This document shows positions 47,540 through 55,649 of a stretch of DNA of 64,000 bases, piece by piece. Under the pieces are notes generated by a model, which saw only the letters and a list, made by a program, of their open reading frames with translations, was not told where the DNA came from and did not search any database. The position numbers were made by a program, and so were the translations under genes. Every line of letters starts with the position of its first letter. The first letter of the stretch is position 1. Origin of the DNA: Streptomyces antibioticus (GTDB taxonomy: Bacteria > Actinomycetota > Actinomycetes > Streptomycetales > Streptomycetaceae); contig NZ_KQ948424.1 in assembly GCF_001514065.1 (NCBI RefSeq), positions 343,543 through 407,542 of the forward strand, in the 5' to 3' direction.

Positions 47540-48232
47540 ATGGCAGAGGGTGGAGCGGTGAGAGCGGCGGAAGCGGGTACGGCGGCGTCCTTCTGGGAGC
47601 CCGGGAGTCAGATCCTGTGGCGCTACCGGGAGAACGGCGGCGAGCGCTTCCACATCGCACGCCCTGTGACCGTCGTGCGGGACGACCGCGAGCTGCTCGC
47701 CGTGTGGATGGCGCCGGGCACCGAGTGCGTGAAGCCGGTGCTCGCCGACGGCACGCCCGTGCACGCGGAGCCGCTGGAGACGCGGTACACCAAGCCCCGT
47801 ACCGTCCAGCGCGACCGCTGGTTCGGTACGGGCGTGCTGAAGCTGGCCCGGCCCGGCGAGCCCTGGTCGGTGTGGCTGTTCTGGGAGCCGGGCTGGCGGT
47901 TCAAGAACTGGTACGTGAATCTCGAGACGCCGCTGACGCGTTGGGACGGCGGGGTCGACTCCGAGGACCACTTCCTCGACATCTCCGTCCATCCGGACCG
48001 CAGTTGGCACTGGCGCGACGAGGACGAGTTCGCGCAGGCCCAGCGGGACGGCCTGATGGACGCCGAGCAGGCCGAAAAGGTCCTGGCGGCGGGCCGGTCC
48101 GCGGTGGAGGTGATCCGCGCCTGGGGCCGGCCGTACGCGGACGGCTGGCAGCACTGGCGCCCGGATCCGTCCTGGGCCGTACCGTTGCTCCCGGAAGACT
48201 GGGACCGTACGCCCGCGCACGTGTCCTCATGA
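47540..48232 (+). CDS. DUF402 domain protein
   Basis: A 230-aa cytoplasmic protein of the DUF402/FomD-like hydrolase family. The N-terminal barrel part has QILWRYRENGGERFHIARPVTVV, and the conserved acidic cluster DSEDHFLDISVHPDRSWHWRDEDEF includes the Asp/Glu/Lys residues that bind metal in characterised members. Known relatives hydrolyse nucleoside diphosphates or nucleotidylated small molecules; the substrate here is unknown. The ATG at 47540 is probably leaderless. Confidence 0.82.
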   Translation: MAEGGAVRAAEAGTAASFWEPGSQILWRYRENGGERFHIARPVTVVRDDRELLAVWMAPGTECVKPVLADGTPVHAEPLETRYTKPRTVQRDRWFGTGVLKLARPGEPWSVWLFWEPGWRFKNWYVNLETPLTRWDGGVDSEDHFLDISVHPDRSWHWRDEDEFAQAQRDGLMDAEQAEKVLAAGRSAVEVIRAWGRPYADGWQHWRPDPSWAVPLLPEDWDRTPAHVSS

Positions 48233-48524
48233 GACCCTTGATGCGCCCCCGGGCAACAAACGTAGGATCGTCCTCCGCAAGAGCGCGCGGCGGCAACTAC
48301 CGGAGCGCGCACTGAGCTTGACCATTCGTCACCGAGGGGCGGCAGGACGTGATCGAGGCGTACGAGGGCAACACGGGCGCGGTCGGACGGTCCGGCCGTG
48401 GCACAGGAACTGCCTCTGACCACGCGGGAATTCCGTTCCTGGGGCAGGCAATCCGGGTATCGGCATTTCTGCGGGACGAACTGCACGCGCGGCGCGCAGC
48501 CCCCAACGGACGGAATCGACACGC

Positions 48525-50582
48525 GTGACGGAGCAGCCCACCTCCTTCGAGCGCCCCCAGACGGGCGCCGACCCCGCGGACCCCCGCGGGGCGCTCCTGC
48601 GTGCCTCCACGCCCCCGTACAACGCCTTACCGGTACAAGCCCGCGCCGGCGAGACGCCTGCTCCCGGATCCGACATGACCACACCGCCGCCCGGCAGCGA
48701 CCCCGAGCACTCCCAGCCCACGGTCGCCGCCGAGCCCGACACCCACCGACCGAGGCCCGTGTCCGAGCTGCCCGACGTGATCCCGGCCCAGACCGGAGGC
48801 GACTCCGCTTCCGGTGAGCGGCGTACCGGACAGGGCCTGCCGCCCGGCCGGCCCACGCCGATGCGACGGGACGGGGACCGGCTGCGCTTCGTGGGCGCGG
48901 CGACCCGGCGGATCGCCCGCGGCATCGACCTCGACGAGATCGTGATGGGGCTGTGCCGGGCGACCGTGCCGACGTTCTCCGACGCGATCCTGGTCTATCT
49001 GCGCGACCCGCTGCCGGTCGGCGACGAGCGGCCCACCGGCCCGCTGGTGCTGCGGCTGCGCCGCACGGACCGTATCCCGGAGGAGCGGGACACCGAGGGC
49101 GGTTTCGTCTCGTCGGCGCTCCAGCCGGAGCCGACGGAGCTGACCGAGCTGTCGGCCGTGACCGCCGAGCTGTGCGAGGTGCGGACGGGAGGTGCGCTCG
49201 CCGAGGTGCTGCGGGGTGTACGCCCGGTCTTCACGGACTCTCCCGCGGCCCGCGCCGCACTGCCCGAACTGCTCGGTGAGGGCGGCGAGTTGATCGTGCC
49301 CGCCGGTCAGCGGGCGATCCTCGCCCCGCTGCGCGGCCGGCGCCGGGTGATCGGCGCCGCGCTGTTCCTGCGCCGCCCGGACCGCATCGCGTTCGAGCCG
49401 GACGACCTCCTGGTCGCCGCCCAGCTCGCCACGCACAGCGCGCTGGGCATCGACAAGGCGGTGCTGTACGGCCGTGAGGCCTACATCGCCGACGAACTCC
49501 AGCGCACGATGCTGCCGGAGACCCTCCCGCGCCCCACCGGCGTCCGGCTGGCCTCGCGCTATCTGCCGGCCGCCGAGACCGCACGCGTGGGCGGCGACTG
49601 GTACGACGCCATCCCGCTGCCGGGCAGCCGTGTGGCGCTGGTCGTCGGTGACGTGATGGGTCACTCCATGACCTCGGCCGCGATCATGGGCCAGCTGCGG
49701 ACCACCGCCCAGACGCTGGCCGGGCTCGACCTGCCTCCGCAGGAGGTGCTGCACCACCTCGACGAACAGGCGCAGCGGCTCGGCACGGACCGGATGGCGA
49801 CCTGCCTGTACGCGGTCTACGACCCGGTCTCGCACCGGATCACCATCGCCAACGCCGGCCATCCACCGCCGGTCCTGCTCCACCTCGGGGGCCGGGCCGA
49901 GGTGCTGCGGGTGCCTCCGGGCGCGCCGATCGGCGTCGGCGGTGTCGACTTCGAGGCCGTGGAGCTGGACGCCCCGGCCGGAGCGACCCTTCTCCTCTAC
50001 ACGGACGGGCTCGTCGAGTCCCGACTGCGGGACGTGTGGACCGGCATAGAGCAGCTGCGCGAGAAGCTCGCCGCGACCGCGCAGCTGACCGGCCCCGATC
50101 ATCCGCCGCCGCTGGAGGCCCTCTGCGACGAGGTGCTCGACATGCTCGGCCCCGGCGACCGGGACGACGACATCGCGCTGCTCGCCGCCCGCTTCGACGG
50201 GATCGCGCCCAGCGACGTGGCGTACTGGTTCCTGGAGCCGGAGGACGCGGCACCGGGCCGTGCCCGGCGACTGGCCCGGCGGGCCCTGTCGCGCTGGGGC
50301 CTGGAGGAGATGAGCGACTCGGTGGAGCTGCTGGTCAGCGAGGTCGTCACCAACGCGGTGCGCTACACCTCGCGGCCCGTGACGCTGCGGCTGCTGCGGA
50401 CCGATGTGCTGCGCTGCGAGGTCGGCGACGACGTGCCCCAGCTGCCCCGGCTGCGGCAGGCGCGGGCCACGGACGAGGGCGGCCGCGGCCTGTACCTCGT
50501 CAACCGGCTGGCGCGGCGGTGGGGGGCGACCCGGCTGAGCACCGGGAAGGTCGTCTGGTTCGAGCTGAACCGAGGCGGCTAG
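48525..50582 (+). CDS. GAF-PP2C (SpoIIE) phosphatase with C-terminal ATPase domain
   Basis: A 685-aa regulator. After a disordered Pro/Thr-rich N-terminus (about 1-115) come a GAF-like sensor (about 120-320), the PP2C/SpoIIE phosphatase (about 325-550, with RVGGDWYDAIPLPG, LVVGDVMGHSM, IANAGHPPPVL, LYTDGLVESR and DRDDDIALLAARF) and a HATPase_c domain (about 560-685, with ELLVSEVVTNAVRY and DEGGRGLYLV). It shares its output half with the protein at 16992-19595 but lacks PAS domains, so it should sense a different signal. The GTG at 48525 has only a weak ribosome-binding site. A 23-bp hairpin follows. Confidence 0.88.
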   Translation: MTEQPTSFERPQTGADPADPRGALLRASTPPYNALPVQARAGETPAPGSDMTTPPPGSDPEHSQPTVAAEPDTHRPRPVSELPDVIPAQTGGDSASGERRTGQGLPPGRPTPMRRDGDRLRFVGAATRRIARGIDLDEIVMGLCRATVPTFSDAILVYLRDPLPVGDERPTGPLVLRLRRTDRIPEERDTEGGFVSSALQPEPTELTELSAVTAELCEVRTGGALAEVLRGVRPVFTDSPAARAALPELLGEGGELIVPAGQRAILAPLRGRRRVIGAALFLRRPDRIAFEPDDLLVAAQLATHSALGIDKAVLYGREAYIADELQRTMLPETLPRPTGVRLASRYLPAAETARVGGDWYDAIPLPGSRVALVVGDVMGHSMTSAAIMGQLRTTAQTLAGLDLPPQEVLHHLDEQAQRLGTDRMATCLYAVYDPVSHRITIANAGHPPPVLLHLGGRAEVLRVPPGAPIGVGGVDFEAVELDAPAGATLLLYTDGLVESRLRDVWTGIEQLREKLAATAQLTGPDHPPPLEALCDEVLDMLGPGDRDDDIALLAARFDGIAPSDVAYWFLEPEDAAPGRARRLARRALSRWGLEEMSDSVELLVSEVVTNAVRYTSRPVTLRLLRTDVLRCEVGDDVPQLPRLRQARATDEGGRGLYLVNRLARRWGATRLSTGKVVWFELNRGG

Positions 50583-50590
50583 GGCCCGCG

Positions 50591-50640
50591 GACACAGAGA
50601 GAGGGCGCCCGGTTTCCACCGGGCGCCCTCTCTCTGTGTC
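50591..50640. terminator. Perfect 23-bp bidirectional hairpin
   Basis: Arms 50591-50613 and 50618-50640 are exact reverse complements with a TTCC loop. It lies between two convergent genes and its last base is the final base of the penicillin-binding protein stop codon. Confidence 0.9.
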
Positions 50641-52949
50641 TACTGTCCGTCCCCCGGATTCACCGGGTCCTCCGGAAGGCCCGTCGGCGGCCTCGTCGTC
50701 GGCGTCTGGGTCGGAGTCTGCGTGGGCGTCTGGGTCGGCGTCTGGGTGGGCGTCTGCGTAGGAGTCTGCGTCGGGGGCTCCGTCGTCGGCTCCTGCGTCG
50801 TCGGCTCCTCGGTCGGCGTCTGCGTCGCCGACTGGGTGGGCGACGGCGTCCAGGACGGCTCGACCGCCGCACCCTGGTCGGTGTCCAGGTCGAACTCGGC
50901 GGACGTGGACGTCACGCCGAACATGTACGCCGCCCAGATCTGCGCCGGGAAGCCACCGCCGTTGACGCGGTCGAAGCCGCCGGCGCCGTACATCTTGGCC
51001 TGGCCCGGCTTGGCGTGGTTCTCGCCGAACAGGCCGACCGAGGTGACCAGGTCGGGGGTGTAGCCGGTGAACCAGGCCGACTTGTTGTCGTCGGACGTAC
51101 CCGTCTTGCCCGCGACCTCCTGGCCGTCGCGCAGCGGGTTGTCGCGGACGGACGTCTTGGCCGTACCGTCGTCGACCACGCCGGTCAGCACCGAGGTCAC
51201 CGTGTCGGCGGTCTCGCGGCTGATGACCTGCTCGCCGATCGGGTCCGGCATGTCGACCTTGCTGCCGTTGCGCTCGGCCGACTTGATGATGGTCGGGGTG
51301 ACCTTCTTGCCGTGGTTGTCCAGGGTGGCGTAGACGGAGGCCATCTGGATCGGGCTCGCGCCCATGGTGCCGAGGGTGTAGGCGGGCAGCGCCTTCAGTT
51401 CGCCGGTGTCCATGCCGAGCTTGTCGGCGGTGTCCAGGACCTTGTCCATGCCGACGTCGACGCCCATCTGCGCGAAGACGGAGTTGATGGACTTGTTCAT
51501 CGCCGTCTGGACGGTGACGTCGCCGTAGTCGGTGTCGTCCTCGTTCTCCGGGGCGAAGGCGATGTCGCTGCCCTTGACGGGCCGCTTGCTCGTGCCGTCG
51601 TAGACCGTGCTGGCGCCGATCTCCTTGCCGTCCTGGGTCTTGGCGCCCTCCTCCAGGGCGGCGGCCAGGATGACCGGCTTGAACGTCGACGCGGGCTGGT
51701 AGTCCTCGCGGTTGGCGTTGTTGTAGTCGTGCTTGATGTAGTCCACGCCGCCGTAGAGGGCGACGATCTTCCCCGTCTTGGGGTCGACGGAGACGGCGCC
51801 GGCCTGGATGTCCTTGTCGACCTTGCGCTTCTTCGGGTCGAGCTTGTCGGTCAGCTGGGACTTGACGGCCTTCTCCAGCTGGGCCTGCTTCTTCTTGTCG
51901 ATGTTCAGGGTGATGGTCCAGCCACCCTTGTCGACCTGCGCCTGCGCCTCGTCCTCGGTGAGACCGTCCTGCTTCACCAGCTGCGCGACGAGCTGCTGCT
52001 TGGCGAGCTTGACGAAGTAGCCCTTCTGCCCCTTGAGCCCGGCCTCGGCCCGCTGCTTCTTCGGGACCGGGAACTCCATGGACGCGCGCTTTCCGGCGTC
52101 CAGCCAGCCCTCCTCGACCATGTTGTCGAGGACGTAGTTCCAGCGCGCCTTGACCAGCCTCTTGCCGGTGTCCGAGGCGACCGCCCAGTCGTACTGGCTC
52201 GGCGCCTGGAGCAGCGCGGCGAGATACGCGCCCTGCTCGACGCTGAGCTTGTCGGCGTCGACGCGGTAATAGGCCTGGGCGGCGGCCTGGATGCCGCTGG
52301 CGCCGCGGCCGTAGTAGCTGGTGTTGATGTAGCCCTCGAGGATCTCGTCCTTGGACTTCTGGCGGTCCACCTTGAGCGAGATCACCAGCTCCCGGAGCTT
52401 GCGGGTGACCGTCTGGTCCGGGGTCAGGTAGTAGTTCTTGACGTACTGCTGGGTGATCGTCGAACCACCCTGCTTGCCCTTGCCGGACAGCGTGTTGAGC
52501 AGACCGCGGGCGGTGCCCTTCAGGTCGACGCCGGAGTCCTGGTAGAAGGTCTTGTTCTCGGCGGCGACGAACGTGAGCTGGACCTTCTTGGGGATCTTGG
52601 CGAGCTCCACGTTCTCGCGGTTCACCTTGCCGTCCCGGACCAGGACGTCGCCGTTGCTGTACTTGATGGTGTTGCTCTGGAGCTGGGCGTCGGCGTTCCC
52701 CTCGGGGACCTCCACCATCATGTACAGCACGATGAAGGCGCCGATGCCGAGCAGGCAGAAGCCCAGGAACGTGCCCAGGATCTTCTTCCAGGTGAACAGC
52801 CTGCGTATGAGGCTCTTCTCGGCGCCGACGCTGCCGCTTGCGGCCGCCCGCGACGAACGGCGCTTGGGCGCGGCGCGTCGACCGCCGCGCTGCCGCGCTC
52901 GTCTTTCTTCCGCTCGTCCCATGGGTCCGTTCCGCTCCGCTTCGTTCAT
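50640..52949 (-). CDS. Class A penicillin-binding protein (transglycosylase/transpeptidase)
   Basis: A 769-aa bifunctional peptidoglycan synthase. A basic cytoplasmic tail and one membrane anchor (about residues 56-78) are followed by a GT51 glycosyltransferase domain (catalytic region VAAENKTFYQDSGVD with E131, then GGSTITQQYVKN) and a transpeptidase domain with the active-site S421-T-F-K424, S487-I-N489 and K615-T-G-T618. Residues after about 700 form a Thr/Gln/Pro-rich extracellular tail with six TQTP repeats. No PASTA domain is present. The ATG at 52949 is used, although an in-frame ATG at 52922 has a G-rich stretch upstream and is possible. Confidence 0.92.
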   Translation of the reverse strand: MNEAERNGPMGRAEERRARQRGGRRAAPKRRSSRAAASGSVGAEKSLIRRLFTWKKILGTFLGFCLLGIGAFIVLYMMVEVPEGNADAQLQSNTIKYSNGDVLVRDGKVNRENVELAKIPKKVQLTFVAAENKTFYQDSGVDLKGTARGLLNTLSGKGKQGGSTITQQYVKNYYLTPDQTVTRKLRELVISLKVDRQKSKDEILEGYINTSYYGRGASGIQAAAQAYYRVDADKLSVEQGAYLAALLQAPSQYDWAVASDTGKRLVKARWNYVLDNMVEEGWLDAGKRASMEFPVPKKQRAEAGLKGQKGYFVKLAKQQLVAQLVKQDGLTEDEAQAQVDKGGWTITLNIDKKKQAQLEKAVKSQLTDKLDPKKRKVDKDIQAGAVSVDPKTGKIVALYGGVDYIKHDYNNANREDYQPASTFKPVILAAALEEGAKTQDGKEIGASTVYDGTSKRPVKGSDIAFAPENEDDTDYGDVTVQTAMNKSINSVFAQMGVDVGMDKVLDTADKLGMDTGELKALPAYTLGTMGASPIQMASVYATLDNHGKKVTPTIIKSAERNGSKVDMPDPIGEQVISRETADTVTSVLTGVVDDGTAKTSVRDNPLRDGQEVAGKTGTSDDNKSAWFTGYTPDLVTSVGLFGENHAKPGQAKMYGAGGFDRVNGGGFPAQIWAAYMFGVTSTSAEFDLDTDQGAAVEPSWTPSPTQSATQTPTEEPTTQEPTTEPPTQTPTQTPTQTPTQTPTQTPTQTPTTRPPTGLPEDPVNPGDGQ
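50701..50775. repeat. 12-bp tandem repeat encoding the TQTP tail of the PBP
   Basis: About six imperfect copies of a 12-base unit (GTCTGGGTCGGC-like on the plus strand) encode the TQTP repeats of the penicillin-binding protein on the minus strand. Confidence 0.8.
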
Positions 52950-53115
52950 GTGTGCTCGTCCGTCACACAGGTTCGCCGCTCAGGTCAGCTCAGAAAACTA
53001 ACATCGGGAGATACGACAAAGGGCTGTCGATCCGGCCTTTTGCGGACGTGACAATCAGCACCCGCCCCTATGGAACCGACGTGCGACGCGCGTAAAGGGT
53101 TGCTCTCGCCGGTAA

Positions 53116-53129
53116 AAGTGTTATCACTT
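53116..53129. promoter_or_regulatory. Dyad operator upstream of the SPFH gene
   Basis: AAGTG-TTAT-CACTT is a perfect 5-bp dyad within an AT-rich stretch about 42 bases before the SPFH start, where the promoter should lie. It is a possible operator, perhaps for the ribbon-helix-helix protein encoded in the same operon. Confidence 0.4.
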
Positions 53130-53170
53130 AGATAGACCGACGCTAGACCGCAGAAGAACCGGGGGAACCC

Positions 53171-54103
53171 ATGACCACGCACGACGCCACCACTGCCGAC
53201 GTACCCGAGATGCCCGCCCCGCGCGTGCGGGAGTTCGCCGCGCACAGCATCGGCGGCGGACTCGCCCTGCTCCTCGGCCTGCTGGGGCTGTTCGCCGGTG
53301 CCGGAATGATTGCCGGCGCTACGGCGGTGTCGGCGACCGGCGGGAAGGCGGCGCTCATCGTCGGCGGCATCCTGATCGGTCTCGCCGCCTTCCTCGCCAT
53401 GTGCGGGCTGAACACGGTGGCGCCGGGCGAGGCGCGGGTCGTGCAGCTCTTCGGGCGGTACCGGGGGACGATCCGGCAGGACGGCCTGCGCTGGGTGAAC
53501 CCCTTCACCTCGCGCACCAAGATCTCCACCCGGGTCCGCAACCACGAGACGGCGGTCCTGAAGGTCAACGACGCCTACGGCAACCCGATCGAGCTCGCCG
53601 CGGTCGTGGTGTGGCGGGTCGAGGACACCGCGCAGGCCACCTTCGAGGTCGACGACTACATCGAGTTCGTGTCGACCCAGACTGAGGCGGCCGTGCGGCA
53701 CATCGCCATCGAGTACCCCTACGACGCCCACGAGGAGGGCGGCCTCTCGCTGCGCGGCAACGCCGAGGAGATCACCGAGAAGCTCGCCCTCGAACTCCAC
53801 GCGCGCGTGGAGGCGGCCGGTGTCGAGATCATCGAGTCCCGCTTCACGCATCTCGCCTACGCTCCTGAGATCGCCTCGGCGATGCTCCAGCGGCAGCAGG
53901 CCGGCGCGATCGTCGCGGCGCGCCGGCAGATCGTGGACGGCGCGGTGGGCATGGTGGAGGCGGCGCTCGCCCGGATCAGCGAGCAGGACATCGTCGAGCT
54001 GGACGACGAACGGAAGGCGGCCATGGTCTCCAACCTGATGGTGGTGCTGTGCGGGGACCGCGCGGCCCAGCCCGTCCTCAACACCGGGACGCTCTACCAG
54101 TGA
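53171..54103 (+). CDS. SPFH/band 7 (stomatin-like) membrane protein
   Basis: A 310-aa protein with two adjacent N-terminal membrane helices (about residues 28-52 and 61-80), then the SPFH domain starting [32 protein letters not shown] over residues 82-113, and helical C-terminal repeats ([24 protein letters not shown]). SPFH proteins form oligomeric membrane microdomains linked to protein quality control and envelope integrity. The C-terminal 78-aa ribbon-helix-helix gene overlaps its stop by 4 bases, implying coupled expression. Confidence 0.88.
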   Translation: MTTHDATTADVPEMPAPRVREFAAHSIGGGLALLLGLLGLFAGAGMIAGATAVSATGGKAALIVGGILIGLAAFLAMCGLNTVAPGEARVVQLFGRYRGTIRQDGLRWVNPFTSRTKISTRVRNHETAVLKVNDAYGNPIELAAVVVWRVEDTAQATFEVDDYIEFVSTQTEAAVRHIAIEYPYDAHEEGGLSLRGNAEEITEKLALELHARVEAAGVEIIESRFTHLAYAPEIASAMLQRQQAGAIVAARRQIVDGAVGMVEAALARISEQDIVELDDERKAAMVSNLMVVLCGDRAAQPVLNTGTLYQ

Positions 54104-54336
54104 CCGATCCCCAGGAGGAGTCCACGCCGAAGGCTCGGCGGCCGCAGCAGCGCAAGCAGGTGCTGCTGCGGCTGGACCCGTCGGTGTACGAGGCGCTGGC
54201 CCGGTGGGCCGGGGACGAGCTCAGGTCGGCGAATGCGCAGATCGAGTTCCTGCTGCGCAAGGCTCTCGCGGACGCCGGCCGACTGCCGGGCGAGGCCAAG
54301 CCGATCCCTCGCCGGGGGCGTCCGCCGACGCAGTAG
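54100..54336 (+). CDS. Ribbon-helix-helix (Arc/CopG-like) protein coupled to SPFH
   Basis: A 78-aa basic protein. The core RKQVLLRLDPSVYEALARWA ... LRSANAQIEFLLRKAL has the strand-helix-helix pattern of Arc-type ribbon-helix-helix DNA-binding proteins; the C-terminus is Pro/Arg-rich. The GTG at 54100 overlaps the SPFH stop as GTGA. In Streptomyces such proteins commonly follow an SPFH gene. It could autoregulate the operon through the dyad at 53116-53129. It is not accompanied by a recognisable toxin. Confidence 0.78.
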   Translation: MTDPQEESTPKARRPQQRKQVLLRLDPSVYEALARWAGDELRSANAQIEFLLRKALADAGRLPGEAKPIPRRGRPPTQ

Positions 54337-54399
54337 CAGAACCGTGACAATCGGCTCTCACCTGCACCTTCACCCCTCGCACAGCCATCTACACACTCT

Positions 54400-54422
54400 G
54401 CGTATACACACCGGGTATACGC
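54400..54422. promoter_or_regulatory. PadR operator overlapping the promoter of the padR-ABC operon
   Basis: GCGTATAC (54400-54407) and GTATACGC (54415-54422) form a perfect 8-bp dyad with a 7-base centre, flanked by outer TACACAC (54390-54396) and GTGTGTA (54424-54430) arms. TATAC/GTATA half-sites are typical of PadR proteins. Confidence 0.65.
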
Positions 54423-54434
54423 CGTGTGTACAGT
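54405..54434 (+). promoter_or_regulatory. Probable leaderless promoter of the padR-ABC operon
   Basis: TACACA (54405-54410) and TACAGT (54429-54434) are 18 bases apart, and the -10 ends 7 bases before the padR ATG, which lacks a ribosome-binding site. The promoter is embedded in the dyad, so repressor binding would block it. Confidence 0.5.
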
Positions 54435-54441
54435 CCTCCCC

Positions 54442-54966
54442 ATGTCCATCGGTCACACCCTCCTGGGACTCCTGGAGTCCGGGCCCCGCCACGGCTACGA
54501 CCTGAAGCGGGCCTTCGACGAGAAGTTCGGTCACGACCGGCCGCTGCACTACGGCCAGGTCTACTCGACGATGTCGCGGCTGCTGAAGAACGGCCTCGTC
54601 GAGGTCGACGGCATCGAGCCCGGCGGCGGGCCCGAGCGCAAGCGGTACGCGATCACCGAAGCCGGCATCACCGACGTACAGCAGTGGCTCGCCACGCCCG
54701 AGAAGCCCGAGCCGTATCTGCAGTCGACGCTCTACACCAAGGTCGTCCTCGCCCTGCTCACGCACCGGAACGCGGCCGACATCCTCGACTCCCAGCGTTC
54801 GGAGCATCTGCGCATGATGCGGATCCTCACCGACCGCAAGCGGAAGGGCGATCTCGCGGACCAGCTCATCTGCGACCACGCCCTGTTCCATCTCGAAGCC
54901 GATCTGCGCTGGCTGGAGCTGACCGCCGCGCGCCTCGACAAGCTCGCCCAGGTGGTGACCCAGTGA
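54442..54966 (+). CDS. PadR family transcriptional regulator
   Basis: A 174-aa regulator. The PadR winged helix is plain: IGHTLLGLLESGPRHGYDLK, HYGQVYSTMSRLLKNGLVE and KRYAITEAG; the C-terminal helical dimerisation part follows. PadR repressors of this size usually control an adjacent drug-efflux ABC transporter and respond to its substrate. Here the ABC ATPase and permease follow with 4-base overlaps. The ATG at 54442 is 20 bases from the dyad. Confidence 0.9.
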   Translation: MSIGHTLLGLLESGPRHGYDLKRAFDEKFGHDRPLHYGQVYSTMSRLLKNGLVEVDGIEPGGGPERKRYAITEAGITDVQQWLATPEKPEPYLQSTLYTKVVLALLTHRNAADILDSQRSEHLRMMRILTDRKRKGDLADQLICDHALFHLEADLRWLELTAARLDKLAQVVTQ

Positions 54967-55649
54967 CTCCTGCCGGTTCCCTGCTCGTGGCCGACGGCCT
55001 GCACAAGGCGTACGGCCCGACCGTGGCGCTCGACGGCGCCGAGTTCTCCATCCACCCCGGCGAGGTCGTCGCCGTGATGGGCCCCTCCGGGTCCGGCAAG
55101 TCGACGCTGCTGCACTGTCTCGCCGGGATCGTGACGCCCGACGCGGGCTCGATCATGTACAACGGGCACGAGATGGCGACGATGAACGACGCCCAGCGCA
55201 GCGCTCTGCGGCGCTCGGAGTTCGGGTTCGTCTTCCAGTTCGGGCAGCTCGTCCCCGAGTTGACCTGCGTGGAGAACGTCGCGCTGCCGCTGCGGCTCAA
55301 CGGCACCTCCCGCAAGGAGGCCGAGAAGACCGCGCTGGGCTGGATGGAACGGCTCGAGGTCGACGACCTGAAGAAGAAGCGGCCCGGTGAGGTCTCCGGC
55401 GGTCAGGGCCAACGCGTCGCCGTGGCCCGGGCGTTGGTGACGAACCCGCGCGTGCTGTTCGCCGACGAGCCGACCGGCGCGCTCGACTCGCTCAACGGTG
55501 AGCGGGTGATGGACCTGCTCACCGACGCCGCCCGGTCCACCAACGCCGCCGTCGTCCTCGTCACGCACGAGGCACGGGTGGCCGCCTACTCGGATCGCGA
55601 GATCGTCGTACGCGACGGCAAGTCCCGGGACATGGAGCGGGCCGTATGA
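54963..55649 (+). CDS. ABC exporter ATP-binding protein (MacB/LolD-like)
   Basis: A 228-aa ATPase. Walker A MGPSGSGKST, Q-loop region FVFQFGQLVPELT, signature VSGGQGQRVAVARAL, Walker B LFADEPTGALD and the H-loop VTHE are present, characteristic of the MacB/FtsE/LolD class. The GTG at 54963 overlaps the padR stop (GTGA), and its stop overlaps the permease ATG (ATGA). It probably powers efflux or extracellular lipid/peptide handling; the substrate is unknown. Confidence 0.93.
   Translation: MTPAGSLLVADGLHKAYGPTVALDGAEFSIHPGEVVAVMGPSGSGKSTLLHCLAGIVTPDAGSIMYNGHEMATMNDAQRSALRRSEFGFVFQFGQLVPELTCVENVALPLRLNGTSRKEAEKTALGWMERLEVDDLKKKRPGEVSGGQGQRVAVARALVTNPRVLFADEPTGALDSLNGERVMDLLTDAARSTNAAVVLVTHEARVAAYSDREIVVRDGKSRDMERAV

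Noticed and set aside
51015-53051. 678-aa plus-strand ORF opposite the penicillin-binding protein
   Set aside because: Val/Leu/Gly/Asp-rich antisense translation; the minus strand carries SxxK, SxN and KTG motifs.
54100-54336. Ribbon-helix-helix gene as an antitoxin of a toxin-antitoxin pair
   Set aside because: The only coupled gene is an SPFH membrane protein, and no toxin-like ORF adjoins.
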